The notes beneath the pieces were generated by a model, which did no database searches, had not been told where the DNA came from, and saw nothing but the letters and a program-made list of their open reading frames with translations. Position numbers and translations under genes: made by a program. From assembly GCA_037783415.1 (NCBI GenBank), contig JAZGTN010000017.1:3168501-3232500 (forward strand): DNA of 64,000 nucleotides. Reading direction: 5' to 3'. The DNA is from Leptasterias polaris. Lineage: Eukaryota; Echinodermata; Asteroidea; Forcipulatida; Asteriidae. The number at the start of each line of letters is the position of its first letter. The stretch's first letter is position 1. Shown piece after piece: positions 48,301 to 56,486 of this stretch.

Positions 48301-51300
48301 AGATCAAGGCACTTTATATCATTATTATCCCTGTTCATTGTACATCCTTTTAGATCATTCCTCTAACTTTCTCAACTCCCTGGAGAGCATACAACCCCAA
48401 GCTGCTGATACTAGTGCTAGGGAGTTAATCTGGCGAACCCCCAAACCAAATATGGTTAGTGTGGTAGTAAAGTACTCAATTCAACAATTAGCTTTGTACA
48501 TGTAGGTGGGAGCTCCCTCCCATCCATCCTCCATCCTCTTTCCCCTAACCCCTTTTTGAGATCACAAGTTTGGCTTAGGCTCTGGCTTAGGCTCATCCAC
48601 CTGTTTGAAGCCCCATACAAAAAGCGCACATTTCTTAAAGAACTGACAAAGCCTCAAGGCTGACAGGCTGACAGGAGCCCAAGCCATGGTTTGGTTTCCA
48701 ATAGGGCCCTAGTTCTTACTTGACTTAAAGATGGGGTTCAGAAACAAGTATACATGCTTCCTCTTGGGGGCCACAAACAGCCACAGCATATCGTGGGTCG
48801 TCGGCTGCCATAGGACAGTGGAAAACTGGTTCTGACGATCATCAAAGAATGTAAACGTGTCCACTGAAAAATCAAACCAAAAACCTGATTAGTAGGTTAC
48901 CAGCCTAAATACCATGATGCATTGTTTGTGATTGGTTTGGTTCCAAAGTCAAGTATGCTTTTAGCGAATAGGCAATATTTTCAAATTAGCAGTCCTTGGA
49001 TGTTATTATAATTGATTTGCTGACAGAGTTGCCGGCAGTAATACTGCACACCTGTTCCAATCACAAGCAAAGTGCTATTTAGACCTGAAATCCCAAATCC
49101 TAAAAAGTCCAATTTCTGAATACAATGTTGGCTAATTTGTAACCATTAGGGTTAACCCTTTAACAATTTTGCACAACTGAACATTGAGTCATTTACTCCT
49201 TGAACAGGGCAGGGAAAGTTTTCTTTCGTTTTGATTATTTTCATGTGTTACAAGTTTAGTTTATTTAGTTTAGGGTGAAGTTACCTTTAGATTGATGTAG
49301 ACAGTTGTTTGGTTTGCTTTACCAAATTGAAGCTTTGAGGTTGAACACAAAAGTCAGATAAACTAAAATTAAACTAAAATGTTTACACAGTAAACGCTTG
49401 TTTACATGGAAAGTTGTGCACAGAAGTTTGCCGAACTGTACTATCGTCTCAAACAAACAAGATTTGTTAGAAAATTAATCACAACATATCCTTGGAAGTA
49501 AAAATGAATGCCTATTTTTATAGATACAGACAACTTAGACTATATAATCTTGAGATTTCTTTAAATCTACCAGGCATGATATTTGGTCCTTGAGTACAAG
49601 GGCTGACCTACATAAACATGTTGTAGGCTTTATAGGGTGGCCCTGAAGGGACATCCCACATCGCAAATATCTTTGCAAATATTTGTAATGTTTGCAAATA
49701 TTTGCAGTGTCGCAAATATCTTTGCAAATATCTTATATCGCATACTTTGTTGCATACTTTGTTGCATAGTTAGTCTATCTGGTAGTATTTAGTTAGTGCA
49801 TGGAGCAATAAACTAGAAGGAGTTAGAACGAAGACCCCTCTTATCTTAATCCAATTAGCGCCCAGGCTCTCCACCTTAGAGAATGCACTGTGTCCACCCG
49901 CTGCGTTTTCGACCAACGGCTGGCCTTTGTGCACAGAGATTGCCACTGATAACCCATGGAGCAACCATGGTTAGTGTGTGCCGGTGTCATGTAACATGGG
50001 CGACCACGGATGCCTACATATTCTACCTCCAATTCACGCATGCAGAAAGAGCAGAAGAGTATTCAATCATACCCAAACTGCAACCGACTACCCACCGGTG
50101 TGTACATGTTAATGGAATGAAGGCTGGAACCCAAACGACTCGGACTCTTTAGGCTCTTGAAAAAATACCCGGCACAAATATGCAAACTATGCAACGAAGT
50201 ATGCGACAAAGTATGCGATAATGTTTGTGACATCGCAAAGATATTTGCAAAGATATTTATTTAGTTTAGGGTGAAGTTACCTTTAGATTGATGTAGACAG
50301 TTGTTTGGTTTGCTTTACCAAATTGAAGCTTTGAGGTTGAACACAAAAGTCAGATAAACTAAAATTAAACTAAAATGTTTACACAGTAAACGCTTGTTTA
50401 CATGGAAAGTTGTGCACAGAAGTTTGCCGAACTGTACTATCGTCTCAAACAAACAAGATTTGTTAGAAAACTAATCAAATTAATCACAACATATCCTTGG
50501 AAGTAAAAATGAATGCCTATTTTTATAGATACAGACAACTTAGACTATATAATCTTGAGATTTCTTTAAATCTACCAGGCATGATATTTGGTCCTTGAGT
50601 ACAAGGGCTGACCTACATAAACATGTTGTAGGCTTTATAGGGTGGCCCTGAAGGGACATCCCACATCACAAATATCTTTGCAAATATTTGTAATGTTTGC
50701 AAATATTTGCAGTGTAGCAAATATCTTTGCAAATATCTTATATCGCATACTTTGTTGCATACTTTGTTGCATAGTTAGTCTATCTGGTAGTATTTAGTTA
50801 GTGCATGGAGCAATAAACTAGAAGGAGTTAGAACTAAGACCCCTCTTATCTTAATCCAATTAGCGCCCAGGCTCTCCACCTTAGAGAATGCACTGTGTCC
50901 ACCCGCTGCATTTTCGACCAACGGCCGGCCTTTGTGCACAGAGATTGCCACTGATTTTCCACTGGTAACCCATGGAGCAACCATGGTTAGTGTGTGCCGG
51001 TGTCATGTAACATGGGCGACCACGGATGCCTACATATTCTACCTCCAATTCACGCATGCAGAAAGAGCAGAAGAGTATTCAATCATACCCAAACTGCAAC
51101 CGACTACCCACCGGTGTGTACATGTTAATGGAATGAAGGCTGGAACCCAAACGACTCGGACTCTTTAGGCTCTTGAAAAAATACCCGGCACAAATATGCA
51201 AACTATGCAACGAAGTATGCGACAAAGTATGCGATAATGTTTGTGACATCGCAAATATTTGCAAAGATATTTGCAAAGATATTTGCAAAGATATTTGCAA

Positions 51301-54300
51301 AGATATTTGCAAAGATATTTGCAAAGATATTTGCAAAGATATTTGCAAAGATATTTGCAAAGATATTTGCGGTGTGCGATGTCCCTTCAGGGCCACCATA
51401 GCTTCAACAGACTTATTTCAAGCTACTTAATCACAATCTTCTGATTTTTCCCAAGGGCAAAAAATCAGAAATCAGACTAAAGTAGAAAGAATATCATGCT
51501 TGATCTATGGCTCTTTGGTGCGTTTCAACCGCGTACATAACTCAACTGTACATACAACTTGGGAAACTTTGAGGGTGGTTGCTGGTGATTTGAAGCTAAA
51601 GGGTTTAAGATCAGCTAGATTGGGCTGGCAATGTAGAAGCAGGATACTGAATTTCCAAATCCTAACATTTCTTTTCATTTTCACTTAATATCATTTATTC
51701 ACATCATGAAGGCAAGGACGCTCAGAAAATTGAACTAAGTGGAGAGAAGACAATGGAAAGAAGTTTCAGTTTTACATGTAGGTGTGGGAGGAAAACCCCA
51801 GAGAAAACCCAATTCACGTAGAGCCTTCGCCAAGATTTGAACCTGGGTCCCAGAGGTGGACGCCGAGGAAAGATACCACTCTGGCAACCAAATTTGGTTG
51901 TCGCAGCATAGTATATTGTGAAGAATCTCTAACACTGGTTTACCTATTGGGTTAACAGCCGGTTCACTGGCTGACAGAAATCGGTAGTGGGCTCGGAAGA
52001 CTGGAAACTGGTAGGCTATGCTGTTCCAGTGCTTGAAATCTATACGCAGTGAGTTCCCAGTTGAAATTAATGCTCCTGGTCGCTTGTATGATGCAAAGCA
52101 TTGCTCAATCACCGGACTAGATGACTGACCATCGTATACCTGCATGTATGGATAAACAGTAACAAGTTATCAAGTGGGTTGTTAACTAACACTCCAGGGC
52201 CCAATTTCATTGCTCTGCTTACTGCCGAATTCTACGCTTGCAATCACCATTCTCCGCTTACCGAGCAAGCGCCGAGTTTCTGCGCTAGCTGTGCAAGCAT
52301 ATAGAGTGCCTAGTAACGTGGACTACCCAAGCGCACAAGCAAAAATTCCCTGCTAACCAATGAAACACGCTTGATGTAAGTTGACCAACCATCTGGAACC
52401 ACTCAACTGCAAGGGCTTTGTGTGGTGGTACAACTGTGCAAAAAACTGCACATATCTGTGTACTGTGTAGATGCATTCACCACATGGTATCATAATGCAG
52501 GCTTGCATAGTGCATCTATAGTTCAAAACCAAAGTAGTTGAATGGTCAGACCTTTAGACGGTTGACTGTGTACTGTGTAGATGCATTCACCACTTAATAT
52601 CAATACTGCAGGCTGGCATAGTTTTTCTCTCTCATTCCCAGTGGATGATATTGAACAATCAGACAGAATAAGGGTTAATCAAAACATGACAGAGAGGAGA
52701 GGGCTGAAATGAAAATCCTGATGAATGGGTAGCTAGAAATAAACCTCTGAATTTCAGGGGATAGCCGGACTCTCTACTAGCACTCTTAAACAAAAATACA
52801 ACACTCTTCAAGATCCACTTTGAAGTACCTCGATTCTATTCTTGTCGAAAGACCACAAGCACTGCAGCCTGGTTTTACTTCCTGATATCAAGAAGTCATC
52901 AAAGATAAGCTGCACTCTGCCTGTCGTCTGAAGGTTCTGGATGGTGTAGCTGCAGATGTAAGGCAGGATCCTGTCGGTGAAGTTTGCTTGGGTGAACACG
53001 GGTCCCGATATTGCTTTCAACTGACTAGGCCAGCCGGAATATAACCTAGGGCCACACTCTGCATCGGAAGAGTACAATTTGGAATCACAAGTTAAGATCA
53101 CAAGAAAGACCTGACAACAACATTTGAGTAGCAAATCAGAAATTCATGGACGTCAATTTATCAAATAAAGATCCGAGTACATGTAAGCCTGGCCCAATGA
53201 CAAGCCCATTTTTGGCTTTGCAGGCCTGGAATTTCATTTATGAGAGGTTGAGGCGAATCACTGCAAAAGGGTTTAGTGCATCAGGGTGTGGGTTCAAATC
53301 CTGGTCATGACACCTGTGTCCTTGAGCAAGACACTTTACTCTAATTCCCTCTCTTCATCCTGGGGTAAATGGGTACCCAAGAGGGCATAGATGGTTCTAG
53401 TGATTGAATTAGCTTGGTGCGCTACACACTTGGCAGCACCAGATTGAGGGTCTCAATCAAACTTATAGGAAAAGAACTGTCAAACAATAACAACAAAATG
53501 ACTGTAACCGCCCTATGAAAGAAGGGTGACTTACCTGAGGGTCTCTCGCATGTGGGACCAATCCAATGTCGTAGACAATTACAGGTAAACCCCTGCTCCT
53601 TGTTGATGCAAAGACCCATGTTCTTACACGGACTGCTTGTACATTCATCAACATCTGAGCAAGGAAAATGTTGTGTTCAATAAGCCATCGGGGAGATAGA
53701 TTTGACTAACATGAAATTATCTGGTACAATGACTTGCTTAGTCAAAAGTTACTGCTTAAAGAGGAAGGAAAGTGACCAATTCTATTTTGTTTTGTACTCA
53801 TGTTCTCATAGATAGAGTCCTCATGTGAGTGGGGAAAAAATTACAAGTCTCTAACCTCACATTAAAACGGGGTAAATTGCCATTTTATTCAATACCCTTC
53901 TAGTGCAAAAATGTGTCAACATCCAAAACATCTGATGACGTCATTCTGAGAAAAATGAACCTCAACGTTTTTGTACGGGGATCTTTTGGTTCAGTCCTGA
54001 CTTTCAATAAAGTTTAATCAAAACAGCCTTTTATGTGACATTATAACTGTCGAAAAACTCCTCCTTGGAATGTAAAGATCTGTTAGTTGTTGAATTACAA
54101 TGACGTCATGTTTCAAATTTTGCTCAGAAAAAGTTTGTTATGAACCAAAACATCCCTGTACAAAAGTGTAGTGACCCATTTTTCTCAGAATAATAATAAT
54201 AATAATAATAATACAGGGCATTTAAATACGCTCTACTTTGTAAAACAAAATCACAGCGCTTACAATAATAGTGGCTTCTTATATAGCGCTCAGGTCCGTC

Positions 54301-55796
54301 ACTCAGTGACGCTCATGGCGCTTCAACATTATTACCCCTGGTCACAGGGCCATTTTTGTGTCATTCCTTTAACCTGAATGATATCATCAGATGTTTCTGA
54401 TGTTGACAATTTTTGCATTGGAAGGGTTTCGAATGCAATGGCAGTTTACACCATTTTAATGTGAGGTTAGAAACTTGTATGTTTTCCCCCGCACATGAGG
54501 ACTCTATCTATTGGAAAATGAGTACACCACAAAATTGAAATTATCACTTCCCTTCCTCTTTAAGTTTGAATTCCTCAGGCTAAAGAGACAGTTGCTATAT
54601 CGAGTGGTTCAGGGCAAGCTTTTGCATGGCAACCTCCAAATGGGAAAACCCTGGTACCATTGTGTCATACACAATTATACAAAAGTGTGTGGGTATTTGC
54701 TGTCTCTTACGTACATGTGTGTAACTACGCAAAGGTTTCCCCGAATAATGTGACACAGCAGTTGCCTCTATAGTCTGAAAAATTCAAAATTTACGAAAAT
54801 AGAATTGGCTGTTGCAACTGCTTACCAACCAGAACTAGTGTATAAATACAAAAAGATGTTAATGGCTTCACGTTTTGACCCTAGCAGAGTATTTCTCAAA
54901 GGCTTTTGAATTCAAATTTAAGCAGTGACTTGTGACTAAGCAAGTCATTGTACAAGACATTAATCAAATCTAACTTGCAAATGACTCATTAATAATATGC
55001 AGTTAAGTAGAGTATATTTTGTGGTGTTACGTTGTGTATTAAGGTAGTGGTTATATAATAAATCTGGCTACAAGTTATCATATTGAAGAAGATTGCTAAG
55101 AAGGAAGTGGAAGAATGAACTGCATTACATTACTTGTGGGCAAACTTACACCATTTGTGGGCAAAAAAACAAAACAGGGAACTCAACAGTTGATGCACAC
55201 AAACTGATGTGCGAGGCCAAACAAAAAGTATTTATGTTTTATGTGCCCTGACTGACCGTTCAAAAACAGACAGACATACGTGCAGGTACAATGTACCTTG
55301 TTCGCAGTTTTGACCGGTCCACTCCGAGGAACAGTTACAGCTGTAAGTATTGACTTTCCACAACTGCTCTTTGCAGACACCTCCATGCAGGCACGGATTG
55401 CTGGCACACACTAAATCTACAAAGTAAGAAGGCAACAAACAAAAAATCCAGCTTTCATGAAAAACTTTCTCAAAGATCTCTGTATTTTTTTTTTTAATGT
55501 ATAAAATAATGAGTTCGCCCCAAACAAGGTTAAAAGCCATTCTTGAAACGAGATTACAAGAAGAAAACATTTAAGATGAAAATAACCTAGGGAAGCTGAA
55601 GGTAGGAATTGATATTCCCCTTGAAACAATCTAGATAGTAGAATGGAGGGAAACATGCACCAGGCAAGGAGTTCCAAAGAGATGCAGTACGTTGAATAAA
55701 GCTGTTGGGCAGCGTGTATACATAGTCTGTGAACTCACCCTGTGCCTTGACCCATCTGAGCACCACGGCGAAACAAACAGCCAGACACGCCTGCAT
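35586..55796 (-). CDS. EGF/CUB/LDLa type I membrane protein with PPxY cytoplasmic tail, complete, 13 coding exons
   Basis: I do not recognise a named orthologue. Exons in coding order: 55796-55739, 55416-55297, 53654-53535, 53058-52829, 52139-51944, 48863-48720, 48016-47816, 46620-46504, 46148-46032, 42039-41923, 39322-39209, 37072-36848, 36304-35586 (2478 nt, 825 residues). All introns are GT-AG. The ATG at 55796 is the first after an in-frame stop. Order: signal peptide 1-19, EGF 20-59, Ca-binding EGF 60-99 (DVDEC), CUB 100-241, divergent CUB 242-356, six-Cys LDLa 357-396 (CDGINHCGDNSDE), EGFs 396-435, 435-474 and 474-512, transmembrane 525-544, then a ~280-residue tail. The tail has PPPY (609-612), PPSY (641-644), PPPY (659-662) and a GQSSSRQQQ-type repeat. 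PPxY motifs bind WW domains, for example in NEDD4-type ligases. A surface receptor or adhesion role is inferred from the architecture only. Confidence 0.88.
35697..35895 (-). repeat. Coding minisatellite in the tail (27- and 24-bp units)
   Basis: Four units of 27 bp (GQSSS[RG]QQQ), three units of 24 bp (GQRSGQQQ) and flanking partial units. On the plus strand, words such as TCTGACCCTGCTGCTGTCCC recur. Every unit is a multiple of three, so length changes keep the frame. Confidence 0.9.
36848..37072 (-). CDS. Receptor-like gene, coding exon 12 (transmembrane)
   Basis: ETYEDDSFLNNLTYTLITVI, then PIAILLVMVWVCCRMKNC and RCGTECDCQMRRREI. One membrane helix (residues about 525-544) is followed by basic residues and two Cys-rich patches (CC and CDC) that could be palmitoylated. 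An NLT sequon lies just before the helix. The acceptor is GTCACAG, the donor GTGAGT. Confidence 0.9.
36849..37071. other. Intron note: receptor introns are all phase 1 except one
   Basis: Eleven of the twelve introns interrupt a codon after base one; only the intron inside CUB 1 (between exons 4 and 5) is phase 0. Phase 1-1 exons for EGF and LDLa modules are the usual sign of module shuffling and duplication. Confidence 0.8.
37711..38067 (+). mobile_element. tRNA-Leu-derived SINE, full-length
   Basis: The tRNA-like head (37715-37797) has a fully paired acceptor (GTCATGG with TCATGAC, one G-T), A box TGGCCGAGTGGT (37719-37730), CAA at the anticodon position within TTGGATTCAAGCTCTGG, a long variable arm, and B box GGTTCGAGTCC (37777-37787). 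The body has TGTCCTTGAGCAAGACACTT. The tail AATGCGCTATATAAGAACTA ends in (ATT)n at 38045-38066. It is too long and tailed to be a plain tRNA gene. It lies in the intron between EGF 5 and the transmembrane exon. Confidence 0.85.
39209..39322 (-). CDS. Receptor-like gene, coding exon 11 (EGF 5)
   Basis: GCPNHYCQNGGSCEGTHELY then NCKCPADFTGTYCESKYV. Six Cys, phase 1 at both ends. The acceptor is TGATAG, the donor GTGAGT. Confidence 0.92.
   Translation of the reverse strand, partial: DVQTTTVRMVGAVKVPMNCTTANARLTLPAHTVNPNT
41505..41625 (-). mobile_element. tRNA-Leu-like SINE head, minus strand
   Basis: On the minus strand: TTGTGGCCAAGCGGTCTAGC, then CAGGCTCTGGTGTTTCTGA, and the B box GGTTCGAGTCC, followed by CACTTGTGTCCTTGAGCACG. 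Same family as 37711-38067 but truncated. Confidence 0.65.
41717..41870. repeat. 57-58-bp direct repeat, about 2.7 copies
   Basis: Units begin at 41717, 41773 and 41831 with TCATRGAATCATGCACTT, followed by AGGRCATCGTAAGC and GCGCTTACTGC-type words. It lies just downstream of the EGF 4 exon (intron). Confidence 0.8.
41923..42039 (-). CDS. Receptor-like gene, coding exon 10 (EGF 4)
   Basis: VCPKHYCMNGGTCLGSSVST then RYCLCQRPYSGVICQRDNS. Six Cys. It shares CP-x-x-[WY]-C-x-NGG-[TS]-C with exons 9 and 11. The acceptor is CCACACAG, the donor GTACTG. Confidence 0.92.
42455..45121. repeat. 36-bp minisatellite with 46-bp variant units, about 66 copies
   Basis: The basic unit is AAGTAGATTGCACAGTTAAT then AGTGGCCAACAGGGGC (36 bp), nearly perfect across 2.7 kb. 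Variants: AGTTATTAG for AGTTAATAG, and a 46-bp unit with ten extra bases (AAGTTGAAAC). The array sits in the intron between EGF 3 and EGF 4 and is split by a MITE at 43107-43258. As 36 is a multiple of three, long open frames (QVDCTVNSGQQG on plus, YLPLLATINCAI on minus) appear, but they are not genes. Confidence 0.95.
43107..43258. mobile_element. 152-bp palindromic MITE inserted in the minisatellite
   Basis: The ends ACGCCTCTCTTAATATT and AATATTAAGAGAGGCGT are perfect inverted copies, and the arms pair along about 70 bp (TGAGGCTATAGGCG with CGCCTATGGCCTCG). It interrupts one 36-bp unit at GTTA-AT-AGTGG. AT is present on both sides (43105-43106 and 43259-43260), so the target duplication is 2 bp (AT, or equally TA with a shifted end). 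This suggests Tc1/mariner-type or related movement. Confidence 0.9.
46032..46148 (-). CDS. Receptor-like gene, coding exon 9 (EGF 3)
   Basis: LCPENWCANGGTCHEVISGY then PHCSCQPNFSGDRCQDEE. Six Cys in EGF spacing. 117 nt, phase 1 at both ends, the same length as exons 8 and 10. The acceptor is CTTGTAG, the donor GTACGG. Confidence 0.92.
46256..46380. repeat. Palindromic MITE (CGGCTT...GGTTTTGGCT ends)
   Basis: The left end AACGGCTTCAGCAGTGGTTT then TGGCTGG, and the right end CCATAGCCAAAGCC then AAAGCCGCT, are inverted and diverged. It lies between the LDLa and EGF 3 exons. Confidence 0.45.
46504..46620 (-). CDS. Receptor-like gene, coding exon 8 (LDLa)
   Basis: ESHELCSDFWCANKRCISSA then FECDGINHCGDNSDEKPC. 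Six Cys and the Ca-binding signature DGxxxCGDNSDE define one LDL-receptor class A module. Phase 1 at both ends. The acceptor is GTTACAG and the donor GTCAGT. Confidence 0.93.
46963..47260 (-). mobile_element. LINE 3' end, minus strand: RT C terminus and (ATT)n tail
   Basis: The minus frame from about 47250 reads RGKMKSYGERSFACGGPKQW, NALPLSLRSNTKQESFKN and CLKTYLFESSFQ, with a stop at 47082. This is a LINE ORF2 C-terminal signature. The 3' UTR has AAGCGCATTGAGAGC, then AATGCGCTATATAAGAACG and (ATT)n. This tail is nearly the same as that of the SINE at 37711-38067. Confidence 0.75.
47816..48016 (-). CDS. Receptor-like gene, coding exon 7 (CUB 2, second half)
   Basis: (N)SIIITLDIHDGLTSDAPKN then MISTGNGLYVRC and VAGMFVFFSTA. 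The DIHDG and ISTGNGLYV blocks correspond to the CUB VYDG and STGNSL blocks. Only one Cys is present, so the disulfides are reduced or absent. Possible N-glycosylation at NHS and NVT. The acceptor is CCTTGCAG, the donor GTAAGA. Confidence 0.82.
48230..48340 (-). mobile_element. LINE/SINE tail fragment, minus strand
   Basis: On the minus strand: GCCTTGATCTAGCTACTGGG, then GCTATATAAGAACCAAGTAC and (ATT)n. It resembles the tails of the (ATT)n SINE/LINE group. No head is recognised. Confidence 0.5.
48545..48712. repeat. Decayed MITE (GGCTTAGGCTCTGGCTTAGG)
   Basis: Shares GGCTTAGGCTCTGGCTTAGG, GAAGCCCC and GCCCAAGCCATGG words with the outer element at 21921-22263. It lies directly next to the exon 6 donor. 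Confidence 0.4.
48720..48863 (-). CDS. Receptor-like gene, coding exon 6 (CUB 2, first half)
   Basis: (V)DTFTFFDDRQNQFSTVLWQP then HDMLWLFVAPKRKHVYLFLN and PIFKS. Phase joins as G|TG and A|AC. The hydrophobic pattern fits the first strands of a divergent CUB; the usual Cys pair is missing here. The acceptor is TTTTTCAG and the donor GTAAGA. Confidence 0.82.
49260..51251. repeat. About 1-kb tandem duplication (two copies)
   Basis: Copy 1 (49260-50255) and copy 2 (from 50256) begin with the same TTTATTTAGTTTAGGGTGAA. They differ by small indels (for example nine extra bases near 50470 and eleven near 50955 in copy 2) and a few substitutions. Each copy contains the left end of a TIR element; only copy 2 runs into its right end. 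The breakpoint sits at ATATTT words, so unequal exchange within the element's repeats is plausible. It lies in the intron between CUB 1 and CUB 2. Confidence 0.88.
50637..51400. mobile_element. TIR element with GCAAATATCTTTGCAAATAT subterminal repeats
   Basis: The left end (TATAGGGTGGCCCTGAAGGG, then ACATC) and the right end (GATGTCCCTTCAGGGCCACCATA) are inverted copies. Inside each end are repeats of TTTGCAAATATC, then GCATACTTTGTTGCATA and its inverse. The right side has a 12-bp array (GATATTTGCAAA, 51251-51371). A TA flanks both ends. A 69-residue minus frame (starting MVAPWVTSGKSVAISV in copy 2) is kept in both duplicate copies but has no recognisable domain. A left-end-only copy starts at 49630. 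Confidence 0.72.
51251..51371. repeat. 12-bp repeat GATATTTGCAAA, about ten copies
   Basis: Perfect tandem run of GATATTTGCAAA at the right end of the TIR element; it explains the DICK and RYLQ-type repeat frames. Confidence 0.95.
51780..51905 (-). mobile_element. SINE-like fragment, minus strand
   Basis: On the minus strand: TGGTTGCCAGAGTGGTATCT, then the B-box-like GGTTCAAATCTTGG, then GGGTTTTCTCTGGGGTTTTC and CTCCCACACC. It resembles the 7.2-kb SINE-like repeat and lies 40 bp inside the intron after exon 5. Confidence 0.45.
51944..52139 (-). CDS. Receptor-like gene, coding exon 5 (CUB 1, second half)
   Basis: VYDGQSSSPVIEQCFASYK then ALISTGNSLRIDF and FRAHYRF. The VYDG, STGNSLRIDF and F-x-A-x-Y blocks are the CUB C-terminal signature. 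It ends AVNPI plus G. The acceptor is ACATGCAG and the donor GTAAAC. A minus-strand SINE-like B box and body lie just beyond the donor (51780-51900). Confidence 0.9.
52197..52330. repeat. Fragment of the GGGCCCAATTTC MITE family
   Basis: Begins GGGCCCAATTTCATTGCTCT then GCTTACTGCC. The right end is missing or diverged. Confidence 0.4.
52829..53058 (-). CDS. Receptor-like gene, coding exon 4 (CUB 1, first half)
   Basis: Starts ECGPRLYSGWPSQLKAISGP and ends LWSFDKNRIE in phase 0. It has CUB features: an early Cys, Y-x-x-x-x-x-C-x-Y/W-type ICSYTI, and VQLIFDDF. Possible N-glycosylation at NFT. The donor is GTACTT. Confidence 0.88.
53262..53430 (+). mobile_element. tRNA-Leu SINE, 5'-truncated copy
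   Basis: Shares TTTAGTGCATCAGGGTGTGGG, the B box GGTTCAAATCC, TGGTCATGACACCTGTGTCC and TTGAGCAAGACACTTTACTC with the full copy at 37711. The A box is missing. Confidence 0.7.
53535..53654 (-). CDS. Receptor-like gene, coding exon 3 (Ca-binding EGF 2)
   Basis: DVDECTSSPCKNMGLCINKE then QGFTCNCLRHWIGPTCERPS. The DVDEC start and the C-x-N-x4-F-x-C hydroxylation-type consensus (CINKEQGFTC) mark a calcium-binding EGF. Phase 1 at both ends. Confidence 0.92.
54180..54370 (-). mobile_element. (ATT)n-tailed SINE/LINE fragments, minus strand
   Basis: On the plus strand (AAT)n at 54189-54212 is followed by ATTTAAATACGCTC and, further on, AGTGGCTTCTTATATAGCGC. These are inverse tails of the GCGCTATATAAGAA group. 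Two overlapping tails suggest nested insertions. Confidence 0.5.
55297..55416 (-). CDS. Receptor-like gene, coding exon 2 (EGF 1)
   Basis: DLVCASNPCLHGGVCKEQLW then NTYSCNCSSEWTGQNCEQ. Six cysteines in EGF spacing with the NPCLHGGVC start. Phase 1 at both ends. The acceptor is TTTGTAG and the donor GTACAT. Confidence 0.9.
55587..55735 (-). mobile_element. LINE RT C-terminal remnant abutting coding exon 1
   Basis: Directly after the exon 1 donor, the minus frame reads FTDYVYTLPNSFIQRTASLW, NSLPGACFPPFYYLDCFKGN and INSYLQLP, then a stop at 55587. R-T-A-x-L-W-N-S-L-P and the CFPPxYxLxxFKxxxN pattern are typical LINE ORF2 ends. It is in frame with the signal peptide if intron 1 is retained. Confidence 0.65.
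55739..55796 (-). CDS. Receptor-like gene, coding exon 1 (signal peptide)
   Basis: MQACLAVCFAVVLRWVKAQ plus one base. The hydrophobic core ends in VKAQ, fitting a signal peptide cleaved near residue 18 or 19. The donor is GTGAGT at 55738. A TAG stop lies in frame upstream with no Met between, so this ATG is the start. Confidence 0.85.
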
Positions 55797-55948
55797 GGCC
55801 GACTCGAAGCAAGACGCCAAAGTTGACCAACAGTTTTCAGCGATCCTCTCAAGTTTCCACTAATTGGTATGAGATCTATTTATTGAATGAAAACCTGTGA
55901 GTCTTTATCTCCTACATCAGGGATACGTGTGAAGCTCCTCATGAATAG
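55739..55948 (-). other. Candidate 5' UTR part of exon 1
   Basis: A good acceptor (TTCTATTTCACAG) ends at 55949, followed by 152 nt of leader before the ATG at 55796. The leader holds an upstream ATG reading MRSFTRIPDVGDK and closing before the start. An upstream non-coding exon would then lie further right. I cannot place it or a promoter with confidence. Confidence 0.35.
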
Positions 55949-56486
55949 CTGTGAAATAGAAGGGGCAAACTATTATTTTGACACAGTACAGGATTATTAA
56001 AAACAGGAGGGGGGAATCGATAAGTTTCAGTTTTAAATGTAGGGTCACATATTGTTTTTTTGTCATTGTATGCCGATTTATAGGCCAGATTATCAAGAAA
56101 GATTTAAAAAAAAGTCATTCGTAAAAGTTTAAGCTCAATACATTGTCTACTTATTGAGAAAACAGCAAAAAACTGTCATGGTATTTTTTATCAATAAAGT
56201 TGAATTCATCCGATTTAGTGAGGTGACAGCGGGTACCAACTGCATCTCTGGCTGCAGCATTTACAAACGGACATTAGGGAAATTTGAATCTCCATATTAA
56301 GTCGTCTCAAGGCCTTCAGAGATGCAAATCTTACAAATACATTTATTGATTTCTAATCAATGGGGGCACTTCAGACCAAATAATTTTGCAGGATGCTTGT
56401 AAACTACCATTACCATCTTTTAACAAATAGGCTTTTGGGTAAAAATTACATATTTGTGAAGGTCTTTACCAAAGTATGACCCTTAA

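Noticed and set aside
51079..51444. DICK, RYLQ and ISLQ repeat frames
   Set aside because: Translations of the 12-bp GATATTTGCAAA array.
55739..55820. Start of the receptor at 55820 (LASCFESAMQAC)
   Set aside because: That codon is TTG, not ATG. The first in-frame ATG after an upstream stop is at 55796 and begins a good signal peptide.
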